Shown here: positions 36,851 through 45,490 of the stretch, one piece after another
How the letters are laid out: each line of letters begins with the position of its first letter
How positions within the stretch are numbered: position 1 is the stretch's first letter
Assembly: GCF_001570945.1 (NCBI RefSeq)
Contig: NZ_BCSQ01000009.1
Location: forward strand, 1-64,000
Length of the DNA: 64,000 nucleotides
Origin: Janibacter anophelis NBRC 107843
GTDB taxonomy: Bacteria > Actinomycetota > Actinomycetes > Actinomycetales > Dermatophilaceae
Direction of reading: 5' to 3'
Notes under the pieces: model-generated
Told to the model about the DNA's origin: nothing
The model's database searches: none
Seen by the model: only the letters and a program-made list of their open reading frames with translations
Position numbers and translations under genes: made by a program

Positions 36851-38490
36851 TGGACAACATGCCCTGGCTCACCCTGCTCATGGTCGTGCCGCTCCTCGGC
36901 TCGATCGCCGTGGCGGCCCTCCCTTCGCGCAGCTCCGCGCTCGCCCGGCCGATCGCGCTCGGCGTCGCCCTGCTCACCCTCGTCATCGGCGTCGTCGCCA
37001 CGGCGACCAGCTTCACCCGGGGCAGCAGTGAGCAGTTCCAGATGGTCGAGCAGCACGAGTGGATCCCGCAGCTCGGCGTCAGCTACGCGCTCGGCGTCGA
37101 CGGCATCGCGCTCGCGCTCATCCTCATGGCGCTCGTGCTCATGCCGATCTGTCTGCTGGCCGCGTGGGACGACGTCCCCGAGGGCGGCGCGCGGCACAAG
37201 GGCTACTTCGCCCTCCTGCTGCTGCTTCTGCCGTTCATGGTCGGCGTGTTCGCCGCGACCGACGTCTTCCTCTTCTACGTCTTCTTCGAGGCCATGCTCA
37301 TCCCGGTGTACTTCCTCATCGGGATGTACGGCGGTGAGCGCCGCCAGGCCGCCGCGGTGAAGTTCCTCCTCTTCAGCCTCGCGGGCGGGCTCATCATGCT
37401 CGTGGGCGTCATCGCCCTGTACCTGCAGGGCCCCGGCGGCTCCGACGGATTCCTCCTCGAGAACCTCACCGGCCTCGAGATCGGTGGCACCACCGAGCGC
37501 TGGCTCTTCCTGGCCTTCTTCATCGCCTTCGCGGTCAAGGCCCCGATGTGGCCGGTGCACACGTGGCTGCCCGATGCCGCGACCGCGGCCCGTCCGGCCG
37601 TGGCGACACTGCTCGTCGGCGTGCTCGACAAGGTCGGCACCTTCGGCATGATCCGCTTCTGCCTGCAGCTCTTCCCCGAGGCGAGCCAGTGGGCGACCCC
37701 GGTGGTCATCACCCTCGCGGTCATCTCGGTCCTCTACGGCGCGATCCTCGCGATCGGTCAGCGCGACATGATGCGCCTGATCGCCTTCACCTCGATCAGC
37801 CACTTCGGCTTCATCGTCATGGGGATCTTCGCCTTCACGTCCGTCTCGCAGGCCGGCAGCAACCTCTACATGGTCAACCACGGCTTCGCGACCGCCGCGC
37901 TCTTCCTCATCGCGGGCATGCTCGTCGCCCGCCGCGGCAGCAAGCGCATCGACGACTACGGCGGCTGGCAGCGGACGACCCCGGTGCTCGCGGGCAGCTT
38001 CCTCGTCGCCGGCCTGGCGGCGCTGTCCCTGCCCGGTCTGTCGACCTTCGTCTCGGAGTTCCTCGTCATCGCCGGCACGTGGTCGCGCTACCCGGTCGCC
38101 ACGGCGCTGGCCGTCTGGGGCGTCGTCCTCGCGGCCATCTACGTCCTGCTGATGTACAAGCGGATCTTCACCGGTTCGCCGCCCGTCATCGGGACGGCCG
38201 AGGCGCAGGACGCGGCTTCGTCCGACGCGGATCTGCCCTACATCCGCAACGACATCGACGAGGGGCGCCGCCCCCTTCGCCTCGCGGCCGCGGTACCCGA
38301 CCTCGGCCTGCGCGAAAAGGCCGTCGTGGCCCCGATCATCGCCGTGCTCATCGTGCTGGGCTTCTTCCCCGGGCCCGTCCTGGAGACGCTCAACCCCGCC
38401 GTCGAGCGCACGCTGCAGATCGTCGGGATCTCCGACACGACCCCGTCCGTGCCTGCCGACGCCGGCTCGACCTCCGGGAGTGACCACTGA
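36850..38490 (+). CDS. nuoM: NADH-quinone oxidoreductase subunit M
   Basis: Proton-pumping antiporter-like subunit of 546 residues with 14 helices. The helix-5 Glu is in YVFFEAMLIPVYFLIG, the helix-7 Lys in AFAVKAPMWPVHTWLPDA and the helix-8 region in DKVGTFGMIRF. A charged cytoplasmic loop of ~45 residues before the last helix is an actinobacterial feature; one CCCCCTTCG copy encodes part of it. It is coupled to nuoL and nuoN by TGATG overlaps. Confidence 0.96.
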   Translation: MDNMPWLTLLMVVPLLGSIAVAALPSRSSALARPIALGVALLTLVIGVVATATSFTRGSSEQFQMVEQHEWIPQLGVSYALGVDGIALALILMALVLMPICLLAAWDDVPEGGARHKGYFALLLLLLPFMVGVFAATDVFLFYVFFEAMLIPVYFLIGMYGGERRQAAAVKFLLFSLAGGLIMLVGVIALYLQGPGGSDGFLLENLTGLEIGGTTERWLFLAFFIAFAVKAPMWPVHTWLPDAATAARPAVATLLVGVLDKVGTFGMIRFCLQLFPEASQWATPVVITLAVISVLYGAILAIGQRDMMRLIAFTSISHFGFIVMGIFAFTSVSQAGSNLYMVNHGFATAALFLIAGMLVARRGSKRIDDYGGWQRTTPVLAGSFLVAGLAALSLPGLSTFVSEFLVIAGTWSRYPVATALAVWGVVLAAIYVLLMYKRIFTGSPPVIGTAEAQDAASSDADLPYIRNDIDEGRRPLRLAAAVPDLGLREKAVVAPIIAVLIVLGFFPGPVLETLNPAVERTLQIVGISDTTPSVPADAGSTSGSDH

Positions 38491-40055
38491 TGCCCCCCAC
38501 CGTCCCCGCGGCCTTCGAGGCCGTCGAGATCAGCTACTGGGCGCTCTCGCCGATGATCGTGCTCCTCGTCGGGGCCTTCGTCGGGGTGCTCGTCGAGGCC
38601 TTCGCCCCGCGCGGGTCGAAGCACCTCGCGCAGGTCGGCGTCTCCGTCGTCACCATCCTCCTCGCCCTCGGCGCGCTGCTCTTCATGATCGGCGACGAGG
38701 CCGGGGTCACCGTCGGCGGCACGGTCGCCGTCGACGGGCCGACGCGCTTCATGCAGGGCGCGCTGCTCGTCCTCGGTCTGCTCGGTCTGCTCGTCATGGC
38801 CGACCGGCTCGGCGGCGACACGGCGGATGCGTTCACGCCGATGGGCGCGGCCGCACCCGGCTCGGACCTCGAGGCCCAGGCCGCGCGCAAGGGGTGGTCG
38901 ACGACCGAGGTCTTCCCGCTGGCGCTCTTCGCCCTCGCGGGCATGCTGCTCTTCCCGGCGTCCAACGACCTGTTGACGATGTTCGTCGCGCTGGAGCTGC
39001 TGTCGCTGCCGCTCTACCTCATGTCGGGTCTGGCGCGCCGTCGTCGCCTGCTGTCGCAGGAGGCCGCGCTCAAGTACTTCCTGCTCGGCGCCTTCTCATC
39101 CGGCTTCTTCCTCTTCGGCGCGGCGCTGCTCTACGGCTACGCCGGCTCGATCGGGCTGCCGGAGATCGCCGCTGCGGCGAGCACCTCGACGGGCGAGTTC
39201 GAGGGGCTGCTGCTCCCCGGCGTCGTCATGGTGATCGTCGGCCTGCTCTTCAAGGTCGGCGCCGTGCCCTTCCACTCCTGGACCCCCGACGTCTACCAGG
39301 GCGCGCCGACCCCGGTCACCGGCTTCATGGCCGCGTGCACCAAGGCGGCCGCCTTCGGTGCGCTGCTGCGCCTGCTGTACGTCGGTCTGGAGACCACGCG
39401 GTGGGAGTGGCGGATGGGCGTCGTCGTCATCGCCGCGCTGACCATGGTCGTCGGCTCCGTGCTCTCGGTGACCCAGACCGACATCAAGCGCCTGCTCGCC
39501 TACAGCTCGATCGCGCACGCCGGGTTCATCATCGTCGCGCTCGTCAGCTTCGACCGCAGTGCCGTCGAGGGCGTCCTCTTCTACGTCGTCGCCTACGGCA
39601 TCTCGACGATCGCCGCCTTCGCCATCGTCAACCTCGTGCGCGAGCGCGACGCGGAGGCGACGCACCTGTCGCAGTGGGCCGGTCTGGGGCGTAGGCACCC
39701 GTGGATCTCCACGGCCTTCGCGCTGCTCATGCTCGCCTTCGCGGGCATCCCGCTGACCTCCGGCTTCACCGCCAAGGTCGCGGCCTTCATGCCCGCGATC
39801 GAGCACGGTGGGCTCTCCGGCGTCGTCCTCGTCGTCATCGGTGTGCTCATGTCGGCGATCACCGCCTTCGTCTACATCCGCCTCATCGTGCTGATGTTCT
39901 TCACCGAGCCGAGCGGTGACGTGACCGCCGCCTCGCCCGCCACGCTGTCCCTGGCCGTCATCGTCGTCGGCGTCATCGTTACGATCGCCCTCGGTGTCTT
40001 CCCGGGCCCGCTGCTCGAGCTCGCCGAGCAGTCCAGCATCTTCATCACGAGGTGA
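38490..40055 (+). CDS. nuoN: NADH-quinone oxidoreductase subunit N
   Basis: Third antiporter-like pump subunit, 521 residues. Markers: FVALELLSLPLYLMSG (helix-5 Glu), LLFKVGAVPFHSWTPDVYQGAPTP-type region (helix-7 Lys), and DIKRLLAYSSIAHAGFI. It completes the 14-gene nuoA-N set. Four bases after its stop begins the polyprenyl diphosphate synthase, implying that chain synthesis for menaquinone is co-transcribed with complex I. Confidence 0.96.
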   Translation: MPPTVPAAFEAVEISYWALSPMIVLLVGAFVGVLVEAFAPRGSKHLAQVGVSVVTILLALGALLFMIGDEAGVTVGGTVAVDGPTRFMQGALLVLGLLGLLVMADRLGGDTADAFTPMGAAAPGSDLEAQAARKGWSTTEVFPLALFALAGMLLFPASNDLLTMFVALELLSLPLYLMSGLARRRRLLSQEAALKYFLLGAFSSGFFLFGAALLYGYAGSIGLPEIAAAASTSTGEFEGLLLPGVVMVIVGLLFKVGAVPFHSWTPDVYQGAPTPVTGFMAACTKAAAFGALLRLLYVGLETTRWEWRMGVVVIAALTMVVGSVLSVTQTDIKRLLAYSSIAHAGFIIVALVSFDRSAVEGVLFYVVAYGISTIAAFAIVNLVRERDAEATHLSQWAGLGRRHPWISTAFALLMLAFAGIPLTSGFTAKVAAFMPAIEHGGLSGVVLVVIGVLMSAITAFVYIRLIVLMFFTEPSGDVTAASPATLSLAVIVVGVIVTIALGVFPGPLLELAEQSSIFITR

Positions 40056-40059
40056 CCAC

Positions 40060-41064
40060 GTGACCAGCTCCACCCCGCCGGTGCTCGCCCTGCCCGAGGC
40101 GAGCACCGACCTGACCGCGCGCCTGACCGCCGGCCTGCAGCAGGTGGAGGAGCTCATCGTCGAGCGCACCCGCAACGAGGACGGTTTCATCACCGAGGCC
40201 AACCTCCACCTGGCCAAGGCGGGGGGCAAGCGGTTCCGGCCGATGCTCACCATGCTCGTGGCCGAGCTCGGCGAGGGCATCAACGACGACGTGGTCGCGG
40301 CCGCCGCCGGGGTCGAGCTGACCCACCTCGCGAGCCTGTACCACGACGACGTCATGGACGAGGCGGACCTGCGCCGCGGTGCTCCGAGCGCCAACGCGCT
40401 GTACGGCAACTCGACGGCGATCCTCGTCGGCGACCTGCTCTTCGGTACCGCGTCGGACATCATCGCCGACCTGGGTGCCGACGCCGTGAAGATCCAGGCG
40501 CAGACCTTCATCCGGCTCTGCTCGGGTCAGATCCGCGACGACCGGCCGTGCCCCGAGGGCCAGGACCCCAGGGAGTACTACCGCGGGGTGCTCGCCGACA
40601 AGACCGGCGTGCTCGTCGCCACGGCAGCCCGCTACGGCGCGATGTACGGCGGCTGCAGCCCCGAGGTCGTGCAGATGGCCACGGAGTACGGCGAGCGCCT
40701 CGGTGTCGCCTTCCAGCTCGCCGACGACCTCATCGACATCTCGAGCGAGTCGGGTGAGACGGGCAAGACGCCCGGCACCGACCTGCGCGAGGGCAAGCGC
40801 ACCCTGCCCGTGCTCAACGCGCTCGCTTCCACCGACCCGGCGGACGCCGAGCTGCAGGAGCTGCTGCGCTCGGAGCTCAAGGAGCCGGAGCGGGTCGAGC
40901 GGGCACTGGAGCTGCTGCGGCCCCACTCCGCCATGGCGGCTGCCCGTGAGGAGACCCTCGCCGTCGGCCGCGAGGCGGTCGAGGCTCTCTCCTCGCTGCC
41001 CGACAGCGACGCCAAGACGGCGCTCGTCGCCCTCATGGAGGGTGTCGTCCACCGGGTGGGTTGA
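40060..41064 (+). CDS. Polyprenyl diphosphate synthase (menaquinone side chain)
   Basis: Trans-isoprenyl diphosphate synthase that elongates farnesyl or geranylgeranyl diphosphate with IPP. The 334 residues contain GGKRFRPML, the first Asp-rich motif LYHDDVMDEADLRRG, and the second, QLADDLIDI, ahead of GKTPGTDLREGKRTLP. There are no bulky residues just upstream of the first motif, which favours a long (C35-C50) product. The GTG start lies 4 bases after nuoN. The neighbouring men and nuo genes point to menaquinone chain synthesis; exact chain length cannot be told. Confidence 0.92.
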   Translation: MTSSTPPVLALPEASTDLTARLTAGLQQVEELIVERTRNEDGFITEANLHLAKAGGKRFRPMLTMLVAELGEGINDDVVAAAAGVELTHLASLYHDDVMDEADLRRGAPSANALYGNSTAILVGDLLFGTASDIIADLGADAVKIQAQTFIRLCSGQIRDDRPCPEGQDPREYYRGVLADKTGVLVATAARYGAMYGGCSPEVVQMATEYGERLGVAFQLADDLIDISSESGETGKTPGTDLREGKRTLPVLNALASTDPADAELQELLRSELKEPERVERALELLRPHSAMAAAREETLAVGREAVEALSSLPDSDAKTALVALMEGVVHRVG

Positions 41065-41293
41065 CCCGCTCCCTTCGCTCCTCGCTGGGCCCCCTGCTCC
41101 CTGCTGCCCGGGACTGCCCCGAGTCGGACCCGACGCCCCACGATCCCGTGGTGACTCACGGGTACGACGACATGCACACCCGCGTCGATGGCCCTGCTCC
41201 CCAAGATCTCGGCGGAGTCCACGGCACGAAGTCCCCAACGTGTCGTCGTGCCCGCGAGTCACGTGATGCGGCCAGGGCGCGGTGGCCAGGGCG
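41065..41293. other. Intergenic region without recognisable gene
   Basis: A 229-base gap between the convergent polyprenyl synthase and rarD genes. It contains one small inverted repeat (CCCGTG, 6 bases, CACGGG at 41145-41162) that might terminate transcription. Short open frames on both strands resemble no family I know. Confidence 0.5.
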
Positions 41294-42229
41294 TCAGACG
41301 GGCTCGACGGGCTCCAGTGACTCGCACTCGTCGGGTGCCGGTCGGCGGCGGCGGGCGGCCCGCACCGAGTCGACCGTCAGGCAGGCCAACGCCACCCAGA
41401 CGATGCCGAAGCCGACCCATCTCGCCGGCTCGAGGTGCTCGTCGAGGAGGGTCACGCTGACGATGAGCTGGAGCACCGGGGTGATGAACTGGATCAGCCC
41501 GATCGTCACGAGCGGGATGCGTCGGGCGGCCTCGGCGAAGAGGATCAGAGGGACGGCGGTGACGACGCCGGCCGAGACGAGCAGGAGCGGGTGCCACGGG
41601 GCGTCGGTGGTGAAGGTCGAGTCGCCCTGCGCGGTCAGCCACCACACGAGACCCACGGCCGGGGGCAGGATGAAGACGGTCTCCGCCGAGAGTGAGTGCA
41701 GCGCGGGGAGACTGGCGCCGAGCCGCTTCTTGGTCAGGCCGTACCCGCCGAAGGAGCCCGCGAGCACGAGGGAGATCCACGGCAGTCCACCGCCGGCGAC
41801 GGTCAGGTAGAGCGCAGCGACCGCGCCGATGCCCACCGCGATCCATTGCAGCCGCCGCAGGCGTTCCCCGAGCACCAGGACGCCGAGCGCCACGGTGACG
41901 ATCGGGTTGAGGAAGTACCCGAGCGCGGCCTCGTTGGTTCGCGCGGTGCCGACGGCGTAGACGTAGACGAACCAGTTGATCGCGATGAGGTAGGCGGCGA
42001 TGCCGACGCCCAGCGCCAACCGTCCGCGCAGCTGCTTGGCGAGCAGGACCAGCTCGGAGCGCACGAGGAGGACGATGACGCACAGCAGGAAGGTCCAGAT
42101 GATCCGGTGGGCGAGGATCTCCTCGGCGCCGGCCGGCCGCAGCGCGTGGAAGTAGAGGGGGAACAGTCCCCAGATGCCGTAGGCGAGCCACGCGGCGATG
42201 ACACCGCGAACGTCGCGATCGCGAATCAC
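41294..42229 (-). CDS. rarD: EamA family transporter RarD
   Basis: A 311-residue membrane protein with ten helices in two EamA repeats, beginning AAWLAYGIWGLFPLYFHAL, followed by HRIIWTF and NWFVYVYAVGTARTNEAALGY, which are characteristic of the RarD subgroup of drug/metabolite exporters. The transported compound is unknown. The GTG start is 7 bases after TAGCCT. The C-terminus is Arg-rich. The 210-base gap upstream holds direct repeats. Confidence 0.9.
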   Translation of the reverse strand: MIRDRDVRGVIAAWLAYGIWGLFPLYFHALRPAGAEEILAHRIIWTFLLCVIVLLVRSELVLLAKQLRGRLALGVGIAAYLIAINWFVYVYAVGTARTNEAALGYFLNPIVTVALGVLVLGERLRRLQWIAVGIGAVAALYLTVAGGGLPWISLVLAGSFGGYGLTKKRLGASLPALHSLSAETVFILPPAVGLVWWLTAQGDSTFTTDAPWHPLLLVSAGVVTAVPLILFAEAARRIPLVTIGLIQFITPVLQLIVSVTLLDEHLEPARWVGFGIVWVALACLTVDSVRAARRRRPAPDECESLEPVEPV

Positions 42230-42236
42230 GAGGACG

Positions 42237-42242
42237 AGGCTA
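42237..42242 (-). promoter_or_regulatory. rarD: -10 box TAGCCT for rarD
   Basis: TAGCCT on the minus strand, 7 bases before the rarD GTG, predicts a leaderless transcript. The 27-bp direct repeats lie immediately upstream of this promoter. Confidence 0.45.
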
Positions 42243-42278
42243 CTCCGGGCCGGTCAGCGCCCCGCGGCAGGGGCGGAC

Positions 42279-42337
42279 GGCGCGCAGGCGCCCGGGGAGA
42301 TGCGCGTGGGGGCGCGCAGGCGCCCGGGCAGATGCGC
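42279..42337. repeat. Two 27-bp direct repeats upstream of rarD
   Basis: Copies at 42279-42305 and 42311-42337 differ at one position (G/C at the 19th base). Each begins GGCGCGCAGGCGCCCGGG and contains a self-complementary CAGGCGCC/GGCGCCTG-like core. Spacing is 32 bases. The location near the rarD promoter suggests a protein-binding site or a remnant of a short repeat element. Confidence 0.75.
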
Positions 42338-42375
42338 CGTCTTGATGTAGGGAGTCTGCACTTCCATAGGGCAAT

Positions 42376-42413
42376 GCAGAGTCCGGGCGAGGAGCGCAGA
42401 GTCCGCGCGAGGA
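42376..42413. repeat. Two 18-bp direct repeats between the sortase and rarD genes
   Basis: GCAGAGTCCG followed by G or C and GCGAGGA occurs at 42376-42393 and 42396-42413, with a 20-base period. It is the second pair of direct repeats in the same 210-base gap. Function unknown. Confidence 0.7.
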
Positions 42414-42439
42414 AGGCAGAGGCGGACGACGAAGGGGGG

Positions 42440-43201
42440 TCAGCCGGGGAGTTCGGCGACCGCGACGAAGTTGGCCTTGCGGTGGCCGTCGGTGCGGAAC
42501 CCCAGCTCGTCGTCACAGGTGATCAGGACGACCCGGCGGGTGTCGTCGTTGTCGCCCCAGACCTCCTTGCTGGTCGTCAGCTCGTCCTTGTCGACGATGC
42601 GCGTGCTCGTCACCTCGAAGCGCAGCTTCTCTCCGCCGGGGTAGTCGAGGACGACTCCGTCCCCCTTCGACAGCTGCTCGAGGGCGGCGAAGGCGTCGGC
42701 CCGGCCGTTGGCGATGACGTGGCCGGCGACGACGGTCGTGCCGACGGCACCCGGTCGCGCCCGGTCGTACCCGGTGAACCAGATGACCTGGCCTGCGGCG
42801 GGGTTGACCTTGCCACCGCGCAGCCCCTGGGGCTCGATCTGGGTCGTCAGGCCGACCGCGGGGATGCGCATCCGCGTGGCGGGAGCCGTGGCATCGGCCG
42901 CGGCCATGCCCGCCTTCGCCTGGGCCGAGGACTGAGGTTCGTCACCGGCGGGCGTGACCGTGACCTGCGGGTCCGGTGACTGGTCCGGATCACCCGACAC
43001 GGTCGAGGTGTCGGAGGGCGTGGAGGTGCTCGAGGACGAGGACGTCGTGGACGCAGCGTCCGACGTGGTCGTGGAGCCGTCCGACGCAGCAGAGGTGCTC
43101 GTGCCGGTGTCCGCGCCGTCGCCACTGCAGCCGGCGAGCGCGAGGGCGAGCGCGACGGAAGCGGCGAGGAGGCCGGGGCGGACGCGGTGGGAGCGCTGCA
43201 T
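42440..43201 (-). CDS. Class E/F-like sortase domain protein, lipoprotein-type signal
   Basis: Cell-surface sortase-fold transpeptidase. The 253 residues start with a basic segment, a hydrophobic core and lipobox ALAGC, then a ~75-residue Ser/Thr-rich linker, then the sortase domain: MRIPAVGLTTQIEP, the catalytic His in VVAGHVIAN, the catalytic Cys in LITCDDELG and an Arg in the following RTDGHRKANF. The domain order fits actinobacterial class F sortases. ATG at 43201 is preferred over a GTG three codons upstream because CAGGGT lies 7 bases before it. The sorting-signal substrate is not evident; no LPxTG protein is adjacent. Confidence 0.85.
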   Translation of the reverse strand: MQRSHRVRPGLLAASVALALALAGCSGDGADTGTSTSAASDGSTTTSDAASTTSSSSSTSTPSDTSTVSGDPDQSPDPQVTVTPAGDEPQSSAQAKAGMAAADATAPATRMRIPAVGLTTQIEPQGLRGGKVNPAAGQVIWFTGYDRARPGAVGTTVVAGHVIANGRADAFAALEQLSKGDGVVLDYPGGEKLRFEVTSTRIVDKDELTTSKEVWGDNDDTRRVVLITCDDELGFRTDGHRKANFVAVAELPG

Positions 43202-43208
43202 GGGGTTC

Positions 43209-43214
43209 ACCCTG
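43209..43214 (-). promoter_or_regulatory. -10 box CAGGGT for the sortase gene
   Basis: CAGGGT on the minus strand is 7 bases before the ATG at 43201, supporting that codon as a leaderless start. Confidence 0.4.
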
Positions 43215-43275
43215 TCATGTCAGGAGCGGGCCGCCCGCGAGATCGCAGACGGCCCGCTCCGGGGAGGTGCCGAGG

Positions 43276-45333
43276 TCAGCCGCGGGCGGCCTTGCTCTTC
43301 GCGGCGCCCTTGCCCTTGTCAGCGCCCTTGCCCTTGCCCTCGGGCCAGACCATGACGACCGCGGGGCGGGGCTGGGTGTTGCCCTGGTACGGGAAGGTGC
43401 TCTTGACGTTGGTGGTGCTCGCACCGTCGTCCTCACCCGGGTGCTGGACGGCCGCGAAGACCACGCGGTCGTCCCACTCGATGAGCGGGCCGCAGCACTC
43501 GGCGAAGGCCGGGACCGAGAGGAACTGCTGCAGGTGACCCTTGTGCTCACCCTCGAGCGGCATGAGGTACATGCCGTCGCAGTGGCCCAGGGCGTTGCCG
43601 TCCGTGGCGACCCACAGGTTGCCGTCACCGTCGAAGGCGACGTTGTCGGGGCAGGAGATCGGGCTGACCTGCGACTTGTCGTACCCGTTGAAGTAGGTCT
43701 CCGGGTCGGACGGGTCGCCGCAGATGAGCACGAGCTTCCAGTCGAAGTCGGCGGCCGTGTGGTCGCCACCGCGCGGGGTGAGCTCGAGGACCTGACCGTG
43801 CTTGTTGTTGGCGCGCGGGTTGGCCTCGTCCACCTGGGCGGGGGTCCGCTTGGAGTTGTTGGTCAGCGCGGCGTAGACACGGCCGTTGACCGGGTTGACC
43901 TCGACGTCCTCGGGGCGGTCCATCTTGGTCGGGGAGACCGCGTCGGCCGCCAGGCGCGTGTAGACGAGGACCTCCTCGACGGTGAACCCGGGGACCTCGG
44001 AGCGGCCGTCGACGACGAGCGGCCGCCACTGGCCGTCACCGTCGTGGAGGCCGTCGGCGGAGCCGTTGCCATTGAACTTGGCGACGTAGAGGTCACCCTC
44101 CTCGAGGAGGGTGTGGTTGTGCGCCGCGTCGCTGCTGGACCAGGTCCCCTTGGAGACGAACTTGTACATGTAGTCGAAGCGCTCGTCGTCCCCCATGTAG
44201 ACGACGACCCGGCCGTCGGCGTTGATCGTGACGTTGGCACCCTCGTGCTTGAAGCGACCGAGCGCCGTCAGCTTGCGGGGGGCACCCTGCGGGTCGAAGG
44301 GGTCGACCTCCACGATCCAGCCGTGCCGGTTCGCCTCGTTGGGCTCCTGGGTCAGGTCGAAGCGCGTGTCGAGACGGTCCCAGTTGTGCTGGGCCTGGTT
44401 GCCGCTCGCGAGGCCGTAGCGGGCGGCGGCCTCACCGGCGCGGTCCTCGGTCGGGGCGGCCGGCTGGGTGAAGTAGAAGTTGAAGTTCTCCTCGCCCGAG
44501 AGGACCGTGCCCCATGGGGTGCTGCCACCGGCGCAGTTGCCGAAGGTGCCCAGGGGCGTCGTGCCGGCCGGGTCGGCGGAGGTCTTGACGAGGTCGTGGC
44601 CGCGCACCGGGCCGACGAACTCGAAGGGGGTCTCCGCGGTGATGCGGCGGTTGAGCGGGGCGGCCTTGGTGTAGGTCCACTTGCTGTTGGGGTTCTTGCG
44701 GGTCATCTCGACGACCGTCATGCCGTGGGCGTTGAGGGTGATGCCGACCTGGTCGTCGGTCAGCGAGGCGGCGTCCGTGTACCCGTGGAACATCAGCTCG
44801 TTGTTGGTGTACTCGTTGTTGACGACGAGCACGGCCGCGTTGGCGCTGCCGTTGCGCAGGACGCCGACGTAGTCGCAGTTGTAGCCCATCTGGCCGGCCT
44901 GGGCGGCGGCGGTCTGGTTGTCGAAGTCGAAAGCGGGAGCGCCGGCGAGGACCGGGTCGCCCCAGGCGATGATCGGCGTCCACTGGAAGCCCTCGGGCAC
45001 GACGAACTCGTCGGTGCCGGCGGCGACCGGGGCGATCGGGGTGAAGCCGAAGGGGGCCTTCTTGCCCGAGGCGGCAGCGGCGGCCGGCTCGGCGAGCGCG
45101 GCACCGGCGACCGTCGTCACGCCGGCCAGGGCGGCAGCGGCGCCACCGGCCTTGAGGACCGAGCGGCGCGACGCGGCCACGACGTCACCGAAGTACTCGT
45201 TGTCGGTCGTGTTGGGGATCGGCTGGCTGCAGGCGTCGCCGCACTTCCAGATGCAGGTGGCGGCGGAGCGGCCGCCGTCACGGTGGCCGGCCGCCAAGGG
45301 CAGCAGGGTGCGGTCGTTGCGGGGTGGCGTCAT
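43276..45333 (-). CDS. PhoX family (DUF839) phosphatase, Tat-exported
   Basis: Large exported phosphatase of the PhoX type, which uses Ca/Fe and releases phosphate from organic esters. The 685 residues begin with a ~50-residue segment bearing three regularly spaced Cys (27, 31, 35), then the twin-arginine signal SRRSVLKAGGAAAALAG (55-71). The catalytic domain shows NNEYTNNELMFHGY, STPWGTVLSGEENFNFYF, HGWIVEVDPFDP, MDRPEDVEVNP and CPDNVAFDGDGNLW, the family's metal-ligand regions. The C-terminus is a Lys/Gly-rich tail. The start has ribosome binding site GGAGGAAG. A -10 box TAGGTT (45390-45395, minus strand) lies about 57 bases upstream. Confidence 0.92.
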   Translation of the reverse strand: MTPPRNDRTLLPLAAGHRDGGRSAATCIWKCGDACSQPIPNTTDNEYFGDVVAASRRSVLKAGGAAAALAGVTTVAGAALAEPAAAAASGKKAPFGFTPIAPVAAGTDEFVVPEGFQWTPIIAWGDPVLAGAPAFDFDNQTAAAQAGQMGYNCDYVGVLRNGSANAAVLVVNNEYTNNELMFHGYTDAASLTDDQVGITLNAHGMTVVEMTRKNPNSKWTYTKAAPLNRRITAETPFEFVGPVRGHDLVKTSADPAGTTPLGTFGNCAGGSTPWGTVLSGEENFNFYFTQPAAPTEDRAGEAAARYGLASGNQAQHNWDRLDTRFDLTQEPNEANRHGWIVEVDPFDPQGAPRKLTALGRFKHEGANVTINADGRVVVYMGDDERFDYMYKFVSKGTWSSSDAAHNHTLLEEGDLYVAKFNGNGSADGLHDGDGQWRPLVVDGRSEVPGFTVEEVLVYTRLAADAVSPTKMDRPEDVEVNPVNGRVYAALTNNSKRTPAQVDEANPRANNKHGQVLELTPRGGDHTAADFDWKLVLICGDPSDPETYFNGYDKSQVSPISCPDNVAFDGDGNLWVATDGNALGHCDGMYLMPLEGEHKGHLQQFLSVPAFAECCGPLIEWDDRVVFAAVQHPGEDDGASTTNVKSTFPYQGNTQPRPAVVMVWPEGKGKGADKGKGAAKSKAARG

Positions 45334-45477
45334 GGTGCTTCTTCCTCCGAGGTGCCTGACGGCAGGCGGATGCTGCAAGGGACAGGCCGAACCTAGGGAG
45401 GCGAGGGTCACACAGGGCGGCATTCAGATGTCGAGGAGGTGACGCACAACCAAATCTCCCATGTAGTGACCTCTGAG

Positions 45478-45483
45478 TAACAT
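45478..45483 (+). promoter_or_regulatory. -10 box TAACAT for the aldolase/deaminase gene
   Basis: TAACAT lies exactly 7 bases before ATG at 45491. This marks the start of the frame that encodes the family's N-terminus rather than the overlapping ATG at 45483. Confidence 0.45.
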
Positions 45484-45490
45484 TGGATGC

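Noticed and set aside
41065-41293. Possible small gene or remnant between the polyprenyl synthase and rarD
   Set aside because: Short frames on both strands show no domain, start signal or conserved motif.
42279-42337. CRISPR-like repeat-spacer look
   Set aside because: Only two copies with a 5-base spacer, no cas genes; kept as a simple direct repeat.
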